Source: Cyanobacteria bacterium SBLK
GTDB taxonomy: Bacteria > Cyanobacteriota > Cyanobacteriia > Cyanobacteriales > Spirulinaceae
Reading direction: 5' to 3'
Length of the DNA stretch: 64,000 bases
Assembly: GCA_017746715.1 (NCBI GenBank)
Contig: JAGHZQ010000051.1
Coordinates: 39,125 to 103,124, forward strand
Position 1 is the stretch's first letter. Every line of letters begins with the position of its first letter. A program made the translations under genes and the position numbers. The notes under the pieces were generated by a model. That model was not told the origin of the DNA, did not search any database, and was given only the letters and a program-made list of their open reading frames with translations. Positions 1 to 8,277 of the stretch are shown here, one piece after another.

Positions 1-1
1 T

Positions 2-652
2 CCCGATATTCAAGAGGAAATGGAAGCGATCGATCTTGAATTTACTCGTGCGGATATTTTTCAATTATTGGATTCTATGGATGTAGGAATCGAACGAATC
101 CACGAAATTAGCAATAGCTTGCGTATTTTTTCCCGTCAAGATTTCGATCGCAAAGTTCTCTTTAATCTCCACGAAGGGATCGACAGCACTTTACTCATTC
201 TCAAACATCGCATACAAGCAAACCAACAGCACCCTGCGATTAAAATTATTAAAGATTATGGTACTATTCCTGATGTCGAATGCTTTCCAGGTCAACTCAA
301 TCAAGTCTTTATGAATATTATTGCTAATGCAATTGATGCCTTCGATCGCGCCAATCAAGATAAAACTTACAACGAAATCAAAGCTCATTCTCATTGCATT
401 ACCATTCAGACGAAAAGAAAAGAGGAGCAAATTGACATTCAGATTCAAGATAATGGCTGCGGCATGAACCCCGAAACCCAAAAACAAATTTTCGAGCAGG
501 GTTTTACCACTAAAAAGGTCGGCAAAGGAACGGGTTTGGGATTGGCGATCGCCCATCAAATCGTCATGGAGAAACACGGCGGCACCATCTCTTGCAAATC
601 AACTCTCGGACAAGGCACGGCCTTTACGATCTCGTTGCCCATTTCTGAATGA
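2..652 (+). CDS. Sensor histidine kinase, C-terminal part (cut by left edge)
   Basis: The reading frame is open from base 2, so the gene starts outside the window; the ATG at 20 is internal. What remains is the end of the dimerisation region (GIERIHEISNSLRIFSR) and a complete HATPase_c domain: N box NIIANAIDAFD, G1 box DNGCGM, F box IFEQGFTTK and G2 box GTGLGLAIA. The phosphorylated His lies upstream of the window. The arrangement matches the large cyanobacterial multi-sensor kinases (GAF or PAS modules followed by this type of kinase core). It would be a cytoplasmic or membrane-tethered signalling kinase; input domain and partner cannot be seen. Confidence 0.9.
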   Translation, partial: PDIQEEMEAIDLEFTRADIFQLLDSMDVGIERIHEISNSLRIFSRQDFDRKVLFNLHEGIDSTLLILKHRIQANQQHPAIKIIKDYGTIPDVECFPGQLNQVFMNIIANAIDAFDRANQDKTYNEIKAHSHCITIQTKRKEEQIDIQIQDNGCGMNPETQKQIFEQGFTTKKVGKGTGLGLAIAHQIVMEKHGGTISCKSTLGQGTAFTISLPISE

Positions 653-871
653 CGAGAAAATGCGATCGAGCAGTTTGACCAATTCAACGTTCGATTAAAA
701 AACTTTTTACAAAGTGAGAAATAAATCCAAAAAGACTTTTTGATGAGACAAAAAAGTTGGCGATCGCTCGATGGAAATATGGTTGTTTCCCTAGCATTAC
801 GCCAAATTCTCGTTTCTCTTGTGGCAGTTGATGCGAATCCAATCGTTCTCATTTCGCTTAACGGAATATCT

Positions 872-904
872 AAAAAACCGGGTTTCTCGCGATCAACCCG
901 GTTT
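872..904 (-). terminator. Rho-independent terminator of rpsD
   Basis: A perfect 10-bp inverted repeat, AAACCGGGTT (875-884) and AACCCGGTTT (895-904), has a 10-nt loop. On the minus strand it is followed by a run of T (complement of 872-877). It lies about 30 bp beyond the rpsD stop codon, on the correct strand. Confidence 0.8.
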
Positions 905-932
905 GTGAAATTTCCGGACAAAAACCAGAAAT

Positions 933-1541
933 TTAGATTTTCCGAGAATAATACTCAACCACGAGGAGTTCGTTAATTTGCAGGGCGATCCATTCCCGTT
1001 CGATCAACCCGTTCACTTTACCCGTCATGGTTTCTTTGTCATATGTTAAGTGACTGGGAACATTGGCCAAACCCGGAAACTCCATATTAGTTTGCACCAA
1101 ACGGCGGGAACTCTCGCGGTTTCTCACCTTGATCGTATCTCCCGGACGGCATTGATAGCTGGCAATATTCACCACGCGATCGTTCACGGTCAGATGACCG
1201 TGGTTGACCAGTTGCCGTGCCCCCGGAATCGTTCCTGCCATTCCCAGACGAAAAACGGTATTATCGAGACGCATCTCCAATAGTTGCAATAACTTTTCTC
1301 CCGTGGATCCCGTTGTCCGACGTGCCTTTAACATATAGCGCATGAGTTGCTTTTCCGATACGCCATAGTTAAAACGCAGCTTTTGTTTTTCTTCGAGACG
1401 GATGGCATATTCCGAGCGCTTGCGTCGGTTTTGTCCGTGTTGTCCGGGGGGATAAGCGCGACGGGGGGTTTTCCGAGATAAGCCGGGCAATTCTCCCAAG
1501 CGACGGACGACCCGCAAGCGCGGTCCTCTATAACGAGCCAT
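933..1541 (-). CDS. rpsD: 30S ribosomal protein S4
   Basis: This is a full-length 202-residue S4: the N-terminal MARYRGPRLRVVRRLGELPG, a basic linker, and the C-terminal S4 RNA-binding domain (about residues 92-155, MRLDNTVFRLGMAGTIPGAR through RPGDTIKVR). S4 binds 16S rRNA early in small-subunit assembly. AGGAG stands about 10 nt upstream of the ATG. It is a single-gene unit here with its own terminator downstream, away from other ribosomal genes, as is usual for cyanobacterial rpsD. Identification is from the strongly conserved sequence. Confidence 0.98.
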   Translation of the reverse strand: MARYRGPRLRVVRRLGELPGLSRKTPRRAYPPGQHGQNRRKRSEYAIRLEEKQKLRFNYGVSEKQLMRYMLKARRTTGSTGEKLLQLLEMRLDNTVFRLGMAGTIPGARQLVNHGHLTVNDRVVNIASYQCRPGDTIKVRNRESSRRLVQTNMEFPGLANVPSHLTYDKETMTGKVNGLIEREWIALQINELLVVEYYSRKI

Positions 1542-1699
1542 GTATTTTCTTACTCCTGTTCAATTGATCGTGTCAGGCATGAAGTTCGCTCTTCTATCGA
1601 ATTATTATGAATTGATATCAAGGCGATCGAGTGTTGACTGCTTAGAGCCTAAATTTTTACCCGAACTAGTTATGATACATCATTATGGGCGAACGAGTG

Positions 1700-2431
1700 C
1701 TATTTTTTGTCGCTCTTGGATAATTGATAGTTAACTTGTCTGAGAATACCTCGCAGCAGGGCAACTTCTTCAGACCCGAGCATTGCACGATTGTAGAGCA
1801 TCCGAAATTTTTCCATCCGCGCTTTAGCCGTATGGGGGTAAAGATAGCCAATTTTCAGCAAGATTTCCTCTAAATTTTGATAGTATCCCTCTAATTCCTC
1901 CAAAGAAGCCAGAGAAACGGGGGACGCAGGCTGTACGGATACACTATTTTGCGAGGCTTTGTAAAGTTCGTAAGTGCAGACCGTTACGGCTTGGGCTAAA
2001 TTGAGGGAGGAATATTCGGATCTCGCAGGAATGCCAAGAAAGCGTTGGGCATAGTTCATCTCTTCATTACTCAATCCTCTGTCTTCCCGTCCAAAAATGA
2101 GCGCAGCACTCGGATTATCTTCTAATAACCACGGTAAAACTCGATCGGGGGGTTCGAGGGCAATGGGGAGATTGCGACTGACTCCCGTTGTAGCGATCGC
2201 TCTTTGAGAGCCTTGCAGTGCTTCGGGCAGACTTTTGACAATCTTTGCATTCGTTAAAATATCATGCCCGCGTACCGCCATTAACTTCGCTTCTCGGCTA
2301 TCGCGATCGCAGCGAGGGTTCACCAGCACCAACTGAGACAGCCCCATATTCTTCATAATTCGCGCCACGGATCCCACATTGAGCGCTCCCGCAGGCTCCA
2401 CCAAAACAATCCGAATCTGTTCTAGAGTCAT
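1700..2431 (-). CDS. TrmJ-like tRNA/rRNA 2'-O-methyltransferase (SpoU family)
   Basis: A 243-residue SPOUT methyltransferase of the TrmJ type. The three SpoU motifs are visible: NVGSVARIMKNMG (motif 1, near residue 17), LIFGREDRGLSNEEM (motif 2, about 110-124) and SLNLAQAVTVCTYELY (motif 3, about 139-154); these build the trefoil knot that binds S-adenosylmethionine. Family members methylate the ribose of nucleotide 32 in tRNA anticodon loops; the exact substrate here is inferred. It is transcribed toward rpsD but separated by about 160 bp, so co-transcription is uncertain. A 28-bp palindrome and an 11-bp tandem repeat sit just upstream of its start. Confidence 0.88.
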   Translation of the reverse strand: MTLEQIRIVLVEPAGALNVGSVARIMKNMGLSQLVLVNPRCDRDSREAKLMAVRGHDILTNAKIVKSLPEALQGSQRAIATTGVSRNLPIALEPPDRVLPWLLEDNPSAALIFGREDRGLSNEEMNYAQRFLGIPARSEYSSLNLAQAVTVCTYELYKASQNSVSVQPASPVSLASLEELEGYYQNLEEILLKIGYLYPHTAKARMEKFRMLYNRAMLGSEEVALLRGILRQVNYQLSKSDKK

Positions 2432-2455
2432 CTATAAATATTCACCAATAATTTT

Positions 2456-2483
2456 GTAGGGACGTTGCATGCAACATCCCTAC
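2456..2483. repeat. 28-bp dispersed palindrome, copy 1
   Basis: The half-sites GTAGGGACGTTGCA and TGCAACATCCCTAC are reverse complements with one mismatch and no loop. Related copies with the same GTAGRGAC ends and a swapped 8-10 bp core occur at 8022, 16830, 19403 and 47596. See findings. Confidence 0.8.
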
Positions 2484-2524
2484 ATATATCTTACATATAT
2501 CTTACATATATCCTATATATATCT
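2481..2524. repeat. 11-bp tandem repeat, four units
   Basis: Four consecutive 11-bp units of TACATATATCT (third and fourth with one change each), followed by a partial fifth. The tract is AT-rich and lies between the TrmJ-like gene and the tRNA. The unit is close to one helical turn. No function is evident. Confidence 0.8.
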
Positions 2525-2532
2525 TACAGATA

Positions 2533-2604
2533 CTGGGGTGCTAGGATTCGAACCCAGGAATGGCGAGACCAAAACCCGCTGCCTTACCACTTGGCGACAC
2601 CCCA
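2533..2604 (-). tRNA. tRNA-Gln (anticodon UUG)
   Basis: Read on the minus strand this folds as a 72-nt tRNA. The acceptor stem is TGGGGTG/CACCCCA, the D arm contains GCCAAGTGGTAAGGC, the anticodon stem is GCGGG/CTCGC around loop TTTTGGT (anticodon TTG), and the T arm contains CTGGGTTCGAATCCTAG. CCA is not encoded, so it must be added after transcription. It stands alone between protein genes. Confidence 0.95.
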
Positions 2605-2880
2605 TTGATTTGACGTTTAACATCATAACAGCTTTTTTCCAGTTTGTGTCAAGTTTTTGCAAAAAAATCGAGTTTCCTCTCGATTCGGTGACGATCGGAT
2701 AAGTGTCCCGCGATCGGCAACTCGGCAACTTTCCCATCGGTCTAAGAAAACAAATACAGGGGCAAAAACAAAAACTTCCCCTGTTATCGAGGGAAAACAA
2801 GCTATTTTCAGATTTTAACGCTTGCTTTCGCCTTCTCTCGCTCAATTTCTCAACCTCACACCTTTTAGGAGACCGAAACG

Positions 2881-4137
2881 ATGTTAAATTTCAAACGTTG
2901 GAAAGCCACTGCCGCTTTAATGCTTGCTCTCGTTAGCCCCGTTACGGCTGCTGCAACCATGACCGCATCGATACTGGAAGCCGCCCCAGCACAAGCGCAA
3001 GGCAGTCGTTTTGGCGATGTTCCCGATAGTCATTGGGCTGAAGATTTTATCACGGCTTTGGTCGATCGTGGGGTGATTGCGGGATTCCCCGACGGTTCCT
3101 TTAAACCCGAAGCCCCCGTCACTCGCGCTCAATTTTCTTCGATGCTGCAAGGGGCATTTAATAAAGGGAAAACGCGATCGGCGATCGATTTTGTGGATGT
3201 TTCTCGCAGTCATTGGGCGGTTTCCGCGATCGATAATGCTTACGAAACGGGCTTTTTATCTGGCTATCCGGGGAGCATCTTCCGTCCCGAACAAAATATC
3301 CCCCGCGAACAGGTGTTGGTATCTCTCGCTAATGGTTTAAACTACCGTCCCGATGCACCCGTCGATGAGGTTCTCAACTATTACAACGATAGTTTTGCAA
3401 TCTCGGGTTTTGCCCGTTCTCCCATTGCGGCAGCAACGGAAGAGAATATGGTGGTAAACTATCCCGTCATCAGTAACCTCAATCCCACTCGTAACGCCAC
3501 TCGCGCCGAGGTTGCGGCATTCCTCTATCAAGCCTTGGTGCGGGAAGGACAAGCCGGGGCGATCGCGTCTAACTATATTGTCGATCCCGATCCCATCGCT
3601 ACCCAATTCAAAATCCCTGCGGGTACGGCGATTCCTGTCACTTATACCCGCGATAAAATCTTATTAATGCCGGATGAAACCTTACCCGTTACTTTTGACC
3701 TCGCCACCAATATCACCACCCAAGACGGTAAATTGCTGATTCCCGCCGATAGTAAGGTTAAAGGTCAATTAAAACCCTCGGGAGAAGGCACAAAATTTGT
3801 CGCCGAAGAGTTGATTTTCCCCGATGGCACCGTGCAACCTTTTAATGCCGCATCCCAAACCATTACCGAGACGGAAACCATTCGCAAAGGGAGCGGGAAT
3901 ACGGGACGAATCGTGAAAAATGCTGCTATTGGGACGGCTGCGGCTGCGGCGATTTCTGCGGTGACGGGCGATCGCGCCATTGCGACGGAAGAGTTGCTTA
4001 TCGGTGCCGGTGCAGGGGCGATCGCGGGTCTGATTCAAAATTTCCTCGGTCGCAATAGTGTGGATCTCGTTGTTGTCGAACCGGAAACCAATTTAGATAT
4101 TACCTTGGGTTCGGATTTGTTGGTGAGCGCTCGTTAG
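2881..4137 (+). CDS. Secreted SLH-domain protein
   Basis: 418 residues. An N-terminal signal peptide (LMLALVSPVTAAATM, with cleavage probably after AQA near 38-40) precedes SLH modules: FGDVPDSHWAEDFITALVDRGVIAGFPDG (about 44-70), FVDVSRSHWAVSAIDNAYETGFLSGYPG (about 103-131), then a third, diverged module ending TRAEVAAFLYQAL (about 205-218). SLH modules anchor proteins to peptidoglycan-linked polymers. The C-terminal 190 residues (IPAGTAIPVTY, LLIPADSKVKGQL, then an Ala/Gly-rich helix GAGAGAIAGLI) weakly recall the beta-rich domain of TrbI/VirB10-like proteins, but I do not assign it. AGGAG is about 9 nt before the ATG. It looks monocistronic, with a terminator downstream. Confidence 0.88.
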   Translation: MLNFKRWKATAALMLALVSPVTAAATMTASILEAAPAQAQGSRFGDVPDSHWAEDFITALVDRGVIAGFPDGSFKPEAPVTRAQFSSMLQGAFNKGKTRSAIDFVDVSRSHWAVSAIDNAYETGFLSGYPGSIFRPEQNIPREQVLVSLANGLNYRPDAPVDEVLNYYNDSFAISGFARSPIAAATEENMVVNYPVISNLNPTRNATRAEVAAFLYQALVREGQAGAIASNYIVDPDPIATQFKIPAGTAIPVTYTRDKILLMPDETLPVTFDLATNITTQDGKLLIPADSKVKGQLKPSGEGTKFVAEELIFPDGTVQPFNAASQTITETETIRKGSGNTGRIVKNAAIGTAAAAAISAVTGDRAIATEELLIGAGAGAIAGLIQNFLGRNSVDLVVVEPETNLDITLGSDLLVSAR

Positions 4138-4173
4138 ATTGGCGCGATCGCTCCTGAATTGTTGAGTTCGTTT

Positions 4174-4203
4174 GCCTTGCTCTTTTGAGTAGGGCATTTT
4201 TTT
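4174..4203 (+). terminator. Terminator after SLH-domain gene
   Basis: GCCTTGCTC pairs with GAGTAGGGC across a TTTT loop, with two G-U pairs, and runs straight into ATTTTTTTA. It sits 37 bp beyond the stop codon. Confidence 0.7.
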
Positions 4204-4291
4204 ACTTGAAACGACGGGTTAAGCGATGGGATTGAGCTAAAATAGCCCTAGAACGAGTTTATTTTCTCATCTTCTCGAAGCGATCGCAGTT

Positions 4292-6718
4292 ATGAATAAA
4301 TGGTTAGTTAATCCTTACACGGTAGGCCCTCCCGTGATGGGCGATCGCTTTTACGGAAGAGAGAAATTGCTTTATCGGGTCGTGCGATCGCTTCAGACGA
4401 CTAATGTTATCTTGTTGCAAGGACAACGCAGAATTGGCAAAACTTCTTTTCTCAGACAACTCGCGTCTGTTTTATCCGATGAACAATCCGAAGTCCCGAA
4501 TCTTCCTCAGCGAATTCCTGTTTTATTTGATATTCAACGATATATACAAGATACACTCCCTCAATTTCAAGGGCATCTGGCCGATGCGATCGTTCGGTCA
4601 ATAGAATCTTTACCGGTGCGATCGCTTGAGATACCTACACTGAAAGACTTAGAAGCTAACTCGACATTTTTTCAGGAGCGATGGTTGCCTCAAGTCCGCG
4701 AACACCTAGGCGATCCGGAATTGGTGATTTTAGTAGATGAGTTCGATAATTTTGACGAGCAAATATCTCCTCATACCCAACAATCTTTAATTCCTTTTCT
4801 CGGACAGCTAGTATCTGGGGAAAGCTGGGTAAAATGGGTATTTACTCTAGGGCGATTGAGTGGAAAAATATCCTTAGAGTACGATCCTATTGTCAGTTCT
4901 GGGGAAGAATTTCGCCTAACTTTTTTGAGTGTAGAAGCAACAAAAGAATTAATCGTTCGGTCGGCAGAAAACCTATTAACCTACAATCCAGAATCTATAG
5001 AATACATTTATAAACTAACGAATGGTCAACCTCATCTCGTTCAAGCAGTCTGTTCAAAGATTTTTGAACATCTTTTAGAGGAAGAGCAACAAATTGTAAC
5101 GATTCAATCTGTAGAGGCTGTTATTCCTCAAACACTAGAGGCTTATGGAAGCGCGATCGCAAGTATTGTCTCCGTTCCTCCTGTTGAAGAAAAAGTTCTC
5201 ATTGCGATCGCTCAATTAACGAAGTCTGAAACATCTACAAATCGAAGTCAAATTATAAAATCTTTGATTAAGAATCGTGTAAGTCTTCAACGCGATGATT
5301 TGAGAAATGCAATTGAAAGTCTCTCAAAGTGGGGGTTATTAAAGGGAAATATGAAGATTTTACAAATTTCAATTAAGATCGTTCAGCTTTGGTTGCTTAA
5401 AAATCGGTTAGTAGAACCCACCAAGCAAGAAAAGTTAGATCTTCAATACGCTCTTGCCCAAAGTAGAATTGATTTTGCAGAAAAAGCTCTTCATGCAGGT
5501 CGCTATAAACTAGCAATTAAGGATTATCAGGAATCGTTAGATTATATTCCAAATAATATTAAGGCTTTACAAGGATTAGAAAAAGCATATCGATTAAATA
5601 ATGAGGTTTTTCACCTAAGTAGATTGGAAGTTTTAAAGAAATTATATCTTTGTGACAAAAACCACGGTTCTTTTGTTAGCTTAACACAAGCTGTGGAACA
5701 ATATATTTTCTTGTGTGAAAAAAAAGAGGATTTTCAATCTGCAATCTCTCAGTATGATTTTTTCCTTAGATTGCAGGAAAATGATTATTGGGAAACAAAA
5801 AATTTCGATCGGCTATTAAATGAATTTTCAAAACAAATTAGAGACTTAGAAGAAGAACTTAAATTATACAAATATGCCCTCAAGTCACCTATAGATCCTA
5901 AAGATAAATTCAAATTAATTTTTGTTTCCGATAGAATTAAAAAAAAATATACTTTTCGAATTGAAAGGTACTATATTTATCGTTTAGAAAAATCTATTTT
6001 GAATTTGACATTTATCAAAAATAAGTTGAACAATATATTGAAAAATGGAAGAAAGAATGGCCATGATTTATATATAGAAAAACTTACATCTTTAGAAAAA
6101 AAGCAATGGTTTTTATCTCAGAGAGTTGAAATTGAATTATCCTTGTTTAAAAATGATTTCAAGCAAGCCATATCAATTCTTAAGAAATTAGACAAAACAG
6201 ACAAAAAAATCGATAAAAAAGATGAAGAAATAATCTTTGAATCTATATTAATTAAATTTATAAAAATAGTAAATCCCACCTTGAATTTGTTAAAAACATT
6301 AGTCTTTTTTGGATCGAGTACAATGTATTGTCTTTTTCTGATTTTGCTTTTAAATCATTGGCTGATCAATGCTCTCAATAAATTATTTTTCGGTGGTTTA
6401 GTTATTATGGCACTCATTCCACTTTTTGTTCTATGGATGGTATATTATAAATTGAATTTATTGAAAATAATAGGCTTATTAGGCTTGAGTATAATGTATT
6501 GTTTTGCTCTCAGTTTTCTTGTAAATAATTGGTTAATTCATGCCTTTAATGCGTTAATTATTTGTGGTCTAATTATGATTGCAACAAGTCCATTTTTTAT
6601 TTTATGGATATTGATGGAATTGCTATTTGAAGAATTGATGATTGTCTTAGAAAGAGGTATATTGTTAATCATGAAAAAGTTCAAATTTAGAATTTTAAGT
6701 TTAGTTACATCAGATTGA
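4292..6718 (+). CDS. AAA/STAND-type ATPase with TPR-like and membrane regions
   Basis: 808 residues in three parts. Residues 1-300 are an ORC/STAND-like ATPase module: NPYTVGPPV, then Walker A GQRRIGKT (44-51) and Walker B LVILVDEFDNF (D149-E150). Next comes a winged-helix-like stretch (about 300-365) and a Lys/Glu-rich helical region with TPR-like periodicity (from about 390, ALHAGRYKLAIKDYQESLDYIPNN). The last 160 residues hold four strongly hydrophobic helices in two similar pairs (STMYCLFLILLLNHWLINAL and SIMYCFALSFLVNNWLIHAF), so the C-terminus is membrane-embedded. Base composition drops to very AT-rich and HIP1-free in the second half. The stop codon overlaps the region where the next ATPase gene begins, indicating an operon. 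The function is unknown; a membrane-coupled sensor or defence ATPase is one guess. Confidence 0.75.
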   Translation: MNKWLVNPYTVGPPVMGDRFYGREKLLYRVVRSLQTTNVILLQGQRRIGKTSFLRQLASVLSDEQSEVPNLPQRIPVLFDIQRYIQDTLPQFQGHLADAIVRSIESLPVRSLEIPTLKDLEANSTFFQERWLPQVREHLGDPELVILVDEFDNFDEQISPHTQQSLIPFLGQLVSGESWVKWVFTLGRLSGKISLEYDPIVSSGEEFRLTFLSVEATKELIVRSAENLLTYNPESIEYIYKLTNGQPHLVQAVCSKIFEHLLEEEQQIVTIQSVEAVIPQTLEAYGSAIASIVSVPPVEEKVLIAIAQLTKSETSTNRSQIIKSLIKNRVSLQRDDLRNAIESLSKWGLLKGNMKILQISIKIVQLWLLKNRLVEPTKQEKLDLQYALAQSRIDFAEKALHAGRYKLAIKDYQESLDYIPNNIKALQGLEKAYRLNNEVFHLSRLEVLKKLYLCDKNHGSFVSLTQAVEQYIFLCEKKEDFQSAISQYDFFLRLQENDYWETKNFDRLLNEFSKQIRDLEEELKLYKYALKSPIDPKDKFKLIFVSDRIKKKYTFRIERYYIYRLEKSILNLTFIKNKLNNILKNGRKNGHDLYIEKLTSLEKKQWFLSQRVEIELSLFKNDFKQAISILKKLDKTDKKIDKKDEEIIFESILIKFIKIVNPTLNLLKTLVFFGSSTMYCLFLILLLNHWLINALNKLFFGGLVIMALIPLFVLWMVYYKLNLLKIIGLLGLSIMYCFALSFLVNNWLIHAFNALIICGLIMIATSPFFILWILMELLFEELMIVLERGILLIMKKFKFRILSLVTSD

Positions 6719-6723
6719 AATTT

Positions 6724-8025
6724 ATGACTCTTATCATTAATCCATTTACCCAAAGTGGAAATTGTCCCGAACAAGCCATTATTTCCCAAAGTCTTGCTAG
6801 TCAAATTTTTAGTCCTTTAACTCGAGATGGAGGTGCAGTAGAAGTTTATGGCGAACGAGGATTAGGAAAAAGTACAATTCTTCGCTGTATTGCCAATCCT
6901 TTAGAAGAATGGCAAGAGTATTTTAAAGATCGTATTTTTGTTTTTCTAAACTGTCAGGATACAGTAATTCCCCCGAGTGCTAATGAATTTTGGATTCAGA
7001 TCGCTAAGGAATTAGAACGAAAACTACCAGCAAATCCCATTAAAGATAAATGTCGGGCATTACTAGCAAGAGCTACAAAAGGATTAGAAATTACCCATAA
7101 TGACTTCCATGAAGTATTAGATGTTGCAGGAGGTGCATCAAAAAAAATCGTTCTCGTTCTTGATGATTTTAATGTTTTGATTCAAACCGAACCCGATCGC
7201 TTAAATAATACTCGTGCTTTCTTGCAAGGGCTCCGTTCCCTCACCACAAGAGACACCAACCAAGCCAATCTAGTCGTTTCTACACGCTATACTCTCTATG
7301 AATCTTGTAAACCTTTAGCATTACCCAATTATTCAGCTTTTGATAACGGGTTTAGTCTGTGTCGTCTAAGCTTTTTTAATAAAAAAGAGCTTCTCCATTT
7401 GTTAGAACGAGTTTTACAAACCGAACAACCCGAATTTAATTCAGCAGAACAAAACTATGTTGCTTATCTTTCCGGTTTTCATCCTCAATTGGCTCAAATT
7501 GCTGCGGCTCAAATCTTCGATCGCCGCATGGAAGAAAAAGCCCCTCTCGACGATCTGAGTCCCGTAGGAGAACGTTTTAAAAGCGAAGCCAGCCCAATTT
7601 TTGAGACTCTATTCCAAGGAGCAAGCGAACTTGAAAAAATATTGCTCATGTTAGTTGCACTACAATCTCTGAAAGGCAAAGTCACGGGTGCAAGTTACGA
7701 TATCACCGATTTACCCAATATTTTCAGCGAGAGAGAGCGCGAAATCAACGATTTAACAGAACGAGGCTTATTAAATCGAGAACAAGACAATCCCCCCCAA
7801 TGGGAAATCTTTTCCCCTATTTTTCAATGGTGGATTTTGAAAGAAATTGAATCCGAAGATCCCGAACAATTAGAAGCCAGACGGAAAGTTTGGGGAAACT
7901 TACTTACCCAGAAACGAGTCGAACAAGTTGGAACATTGGTTGAGTTTATTAAGAAAAATCGTACAGTAATTGAGAATTTTGCGCGTTTTGTTTTAGAAAA
8001 TATCGGTGTAGAAATACCTCTGTAG
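6724..8025 (+). CDS. Second P-loop ATPase, partner of the upstream ATPase
   Basis: 433 residues from ATG 6724; a TTG at 6715 in the same frame overlaps the upstream stop codon and is the alternative start. Walker A is YGERGLGKST (about residues 42-51) and Walker B is KKIVLVLDDFNVL (about 140-152). The rest is helical, with a C-terminal winged-helix-like region (ITDLPNIFSEREREINDLTERGLL, in two short stretches). The domain order resembles the ATPase half of the upstream protein but without membrane helices, so the pair may form a hetero-oligomer. Translation is probably coupled. The gene's TAG stop lies inside the 28-bp palindrome at 8022. No enzymatic effector domain is recognisable in either protein. 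Confidence 0.75.
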   Translation: MTLIINPFTQSGNCPEQAIISQSLASQIFSPLTRDGGAVEVYGERGLGKSTILRCIANPLEEWQEYFKDRIFVFLNCQDTVIPPSANEFWIQIAKELERKLPANPIKDKCRALLARATKGLEITHNDFHEVLDVAGGASKKIVLVLDDFNVLIQTEPDRLNNTRAFLQGLRSLTTRDTNQANLVVSTRYTLYESCKPLALPNYSAFDNGFSLCRLSFFNKKELLHLLERVLQTEQPEFNSAEQNYVAYLSGFHPQLAQIAAAQIFDRRMEEKAPLDDLSPVGERFKSEASPIFETLFQGASELEKILLMLVALQSLKGKVTGASYDITDLPNIFSEREREINDLTERGLLNREQDNPPQWEIFSPIFQWWILKEIESEDPEQLEARRKVWGNLLTQKRVEQVGTLVEFIKKNRTVIENFARFVLENIGVEIPL

Positions 8026-8049
8026 AGACAAGGCATGCCTTGTCTCTAC
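8022..8049. repeat. 28-bp dispersed palindrome, copy 2 (perfect), overlapping a stop codon
   Basis: GTAGAGACAAGGCA and TGCCTTGTCTCTAC are perfect reverse complements. The stop codon of the second ATPase gene (8023-8025) is formed by bases 2-4 of the element. It could act as a 3' hairpin for the ATPase transcript, but there is no T run. Confidence 0.8.
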
Positions 8050-8277
8050 GGCAAATATGAGAATATATCCTCAGCAATACCGATTGGGTATTATTTCCAC
8101 GATCGCTTCTCTCAAACCCTAAGCCGGGGGTGCATCTCAAATTCGTAAATTTATATCCTCCCTAACCCCCCGTCCTTGAAAAGCGAAGCATCCTCTATCC
8201 TCTCTCTTTCCAAGGGGGATGGGAGAGGGATAAACAACGATCGCTTTTCGAGGATTTTTGCAAAAATGAGATGCACC
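8050..8277. repeat. Intergenic repeat-rich segment
   Basis: It holds a CCTAACCCCCC-type C-rich repeat (about 8160) and an inverted pair: GGGTGCATCTCA near 8130 and TGAGATGCACCC at about 8268, the latter followed by CTAAGCCGG. No coding potential is seen. Confidence 0.5.

Noticed and set aside
2481..2524. Tandem repeat as a CRISPR array
   Set aside because: Units are 11 bp and adjacent without spacers; no cas genes are present. No CRISPR array was seen elsewhere in the window.
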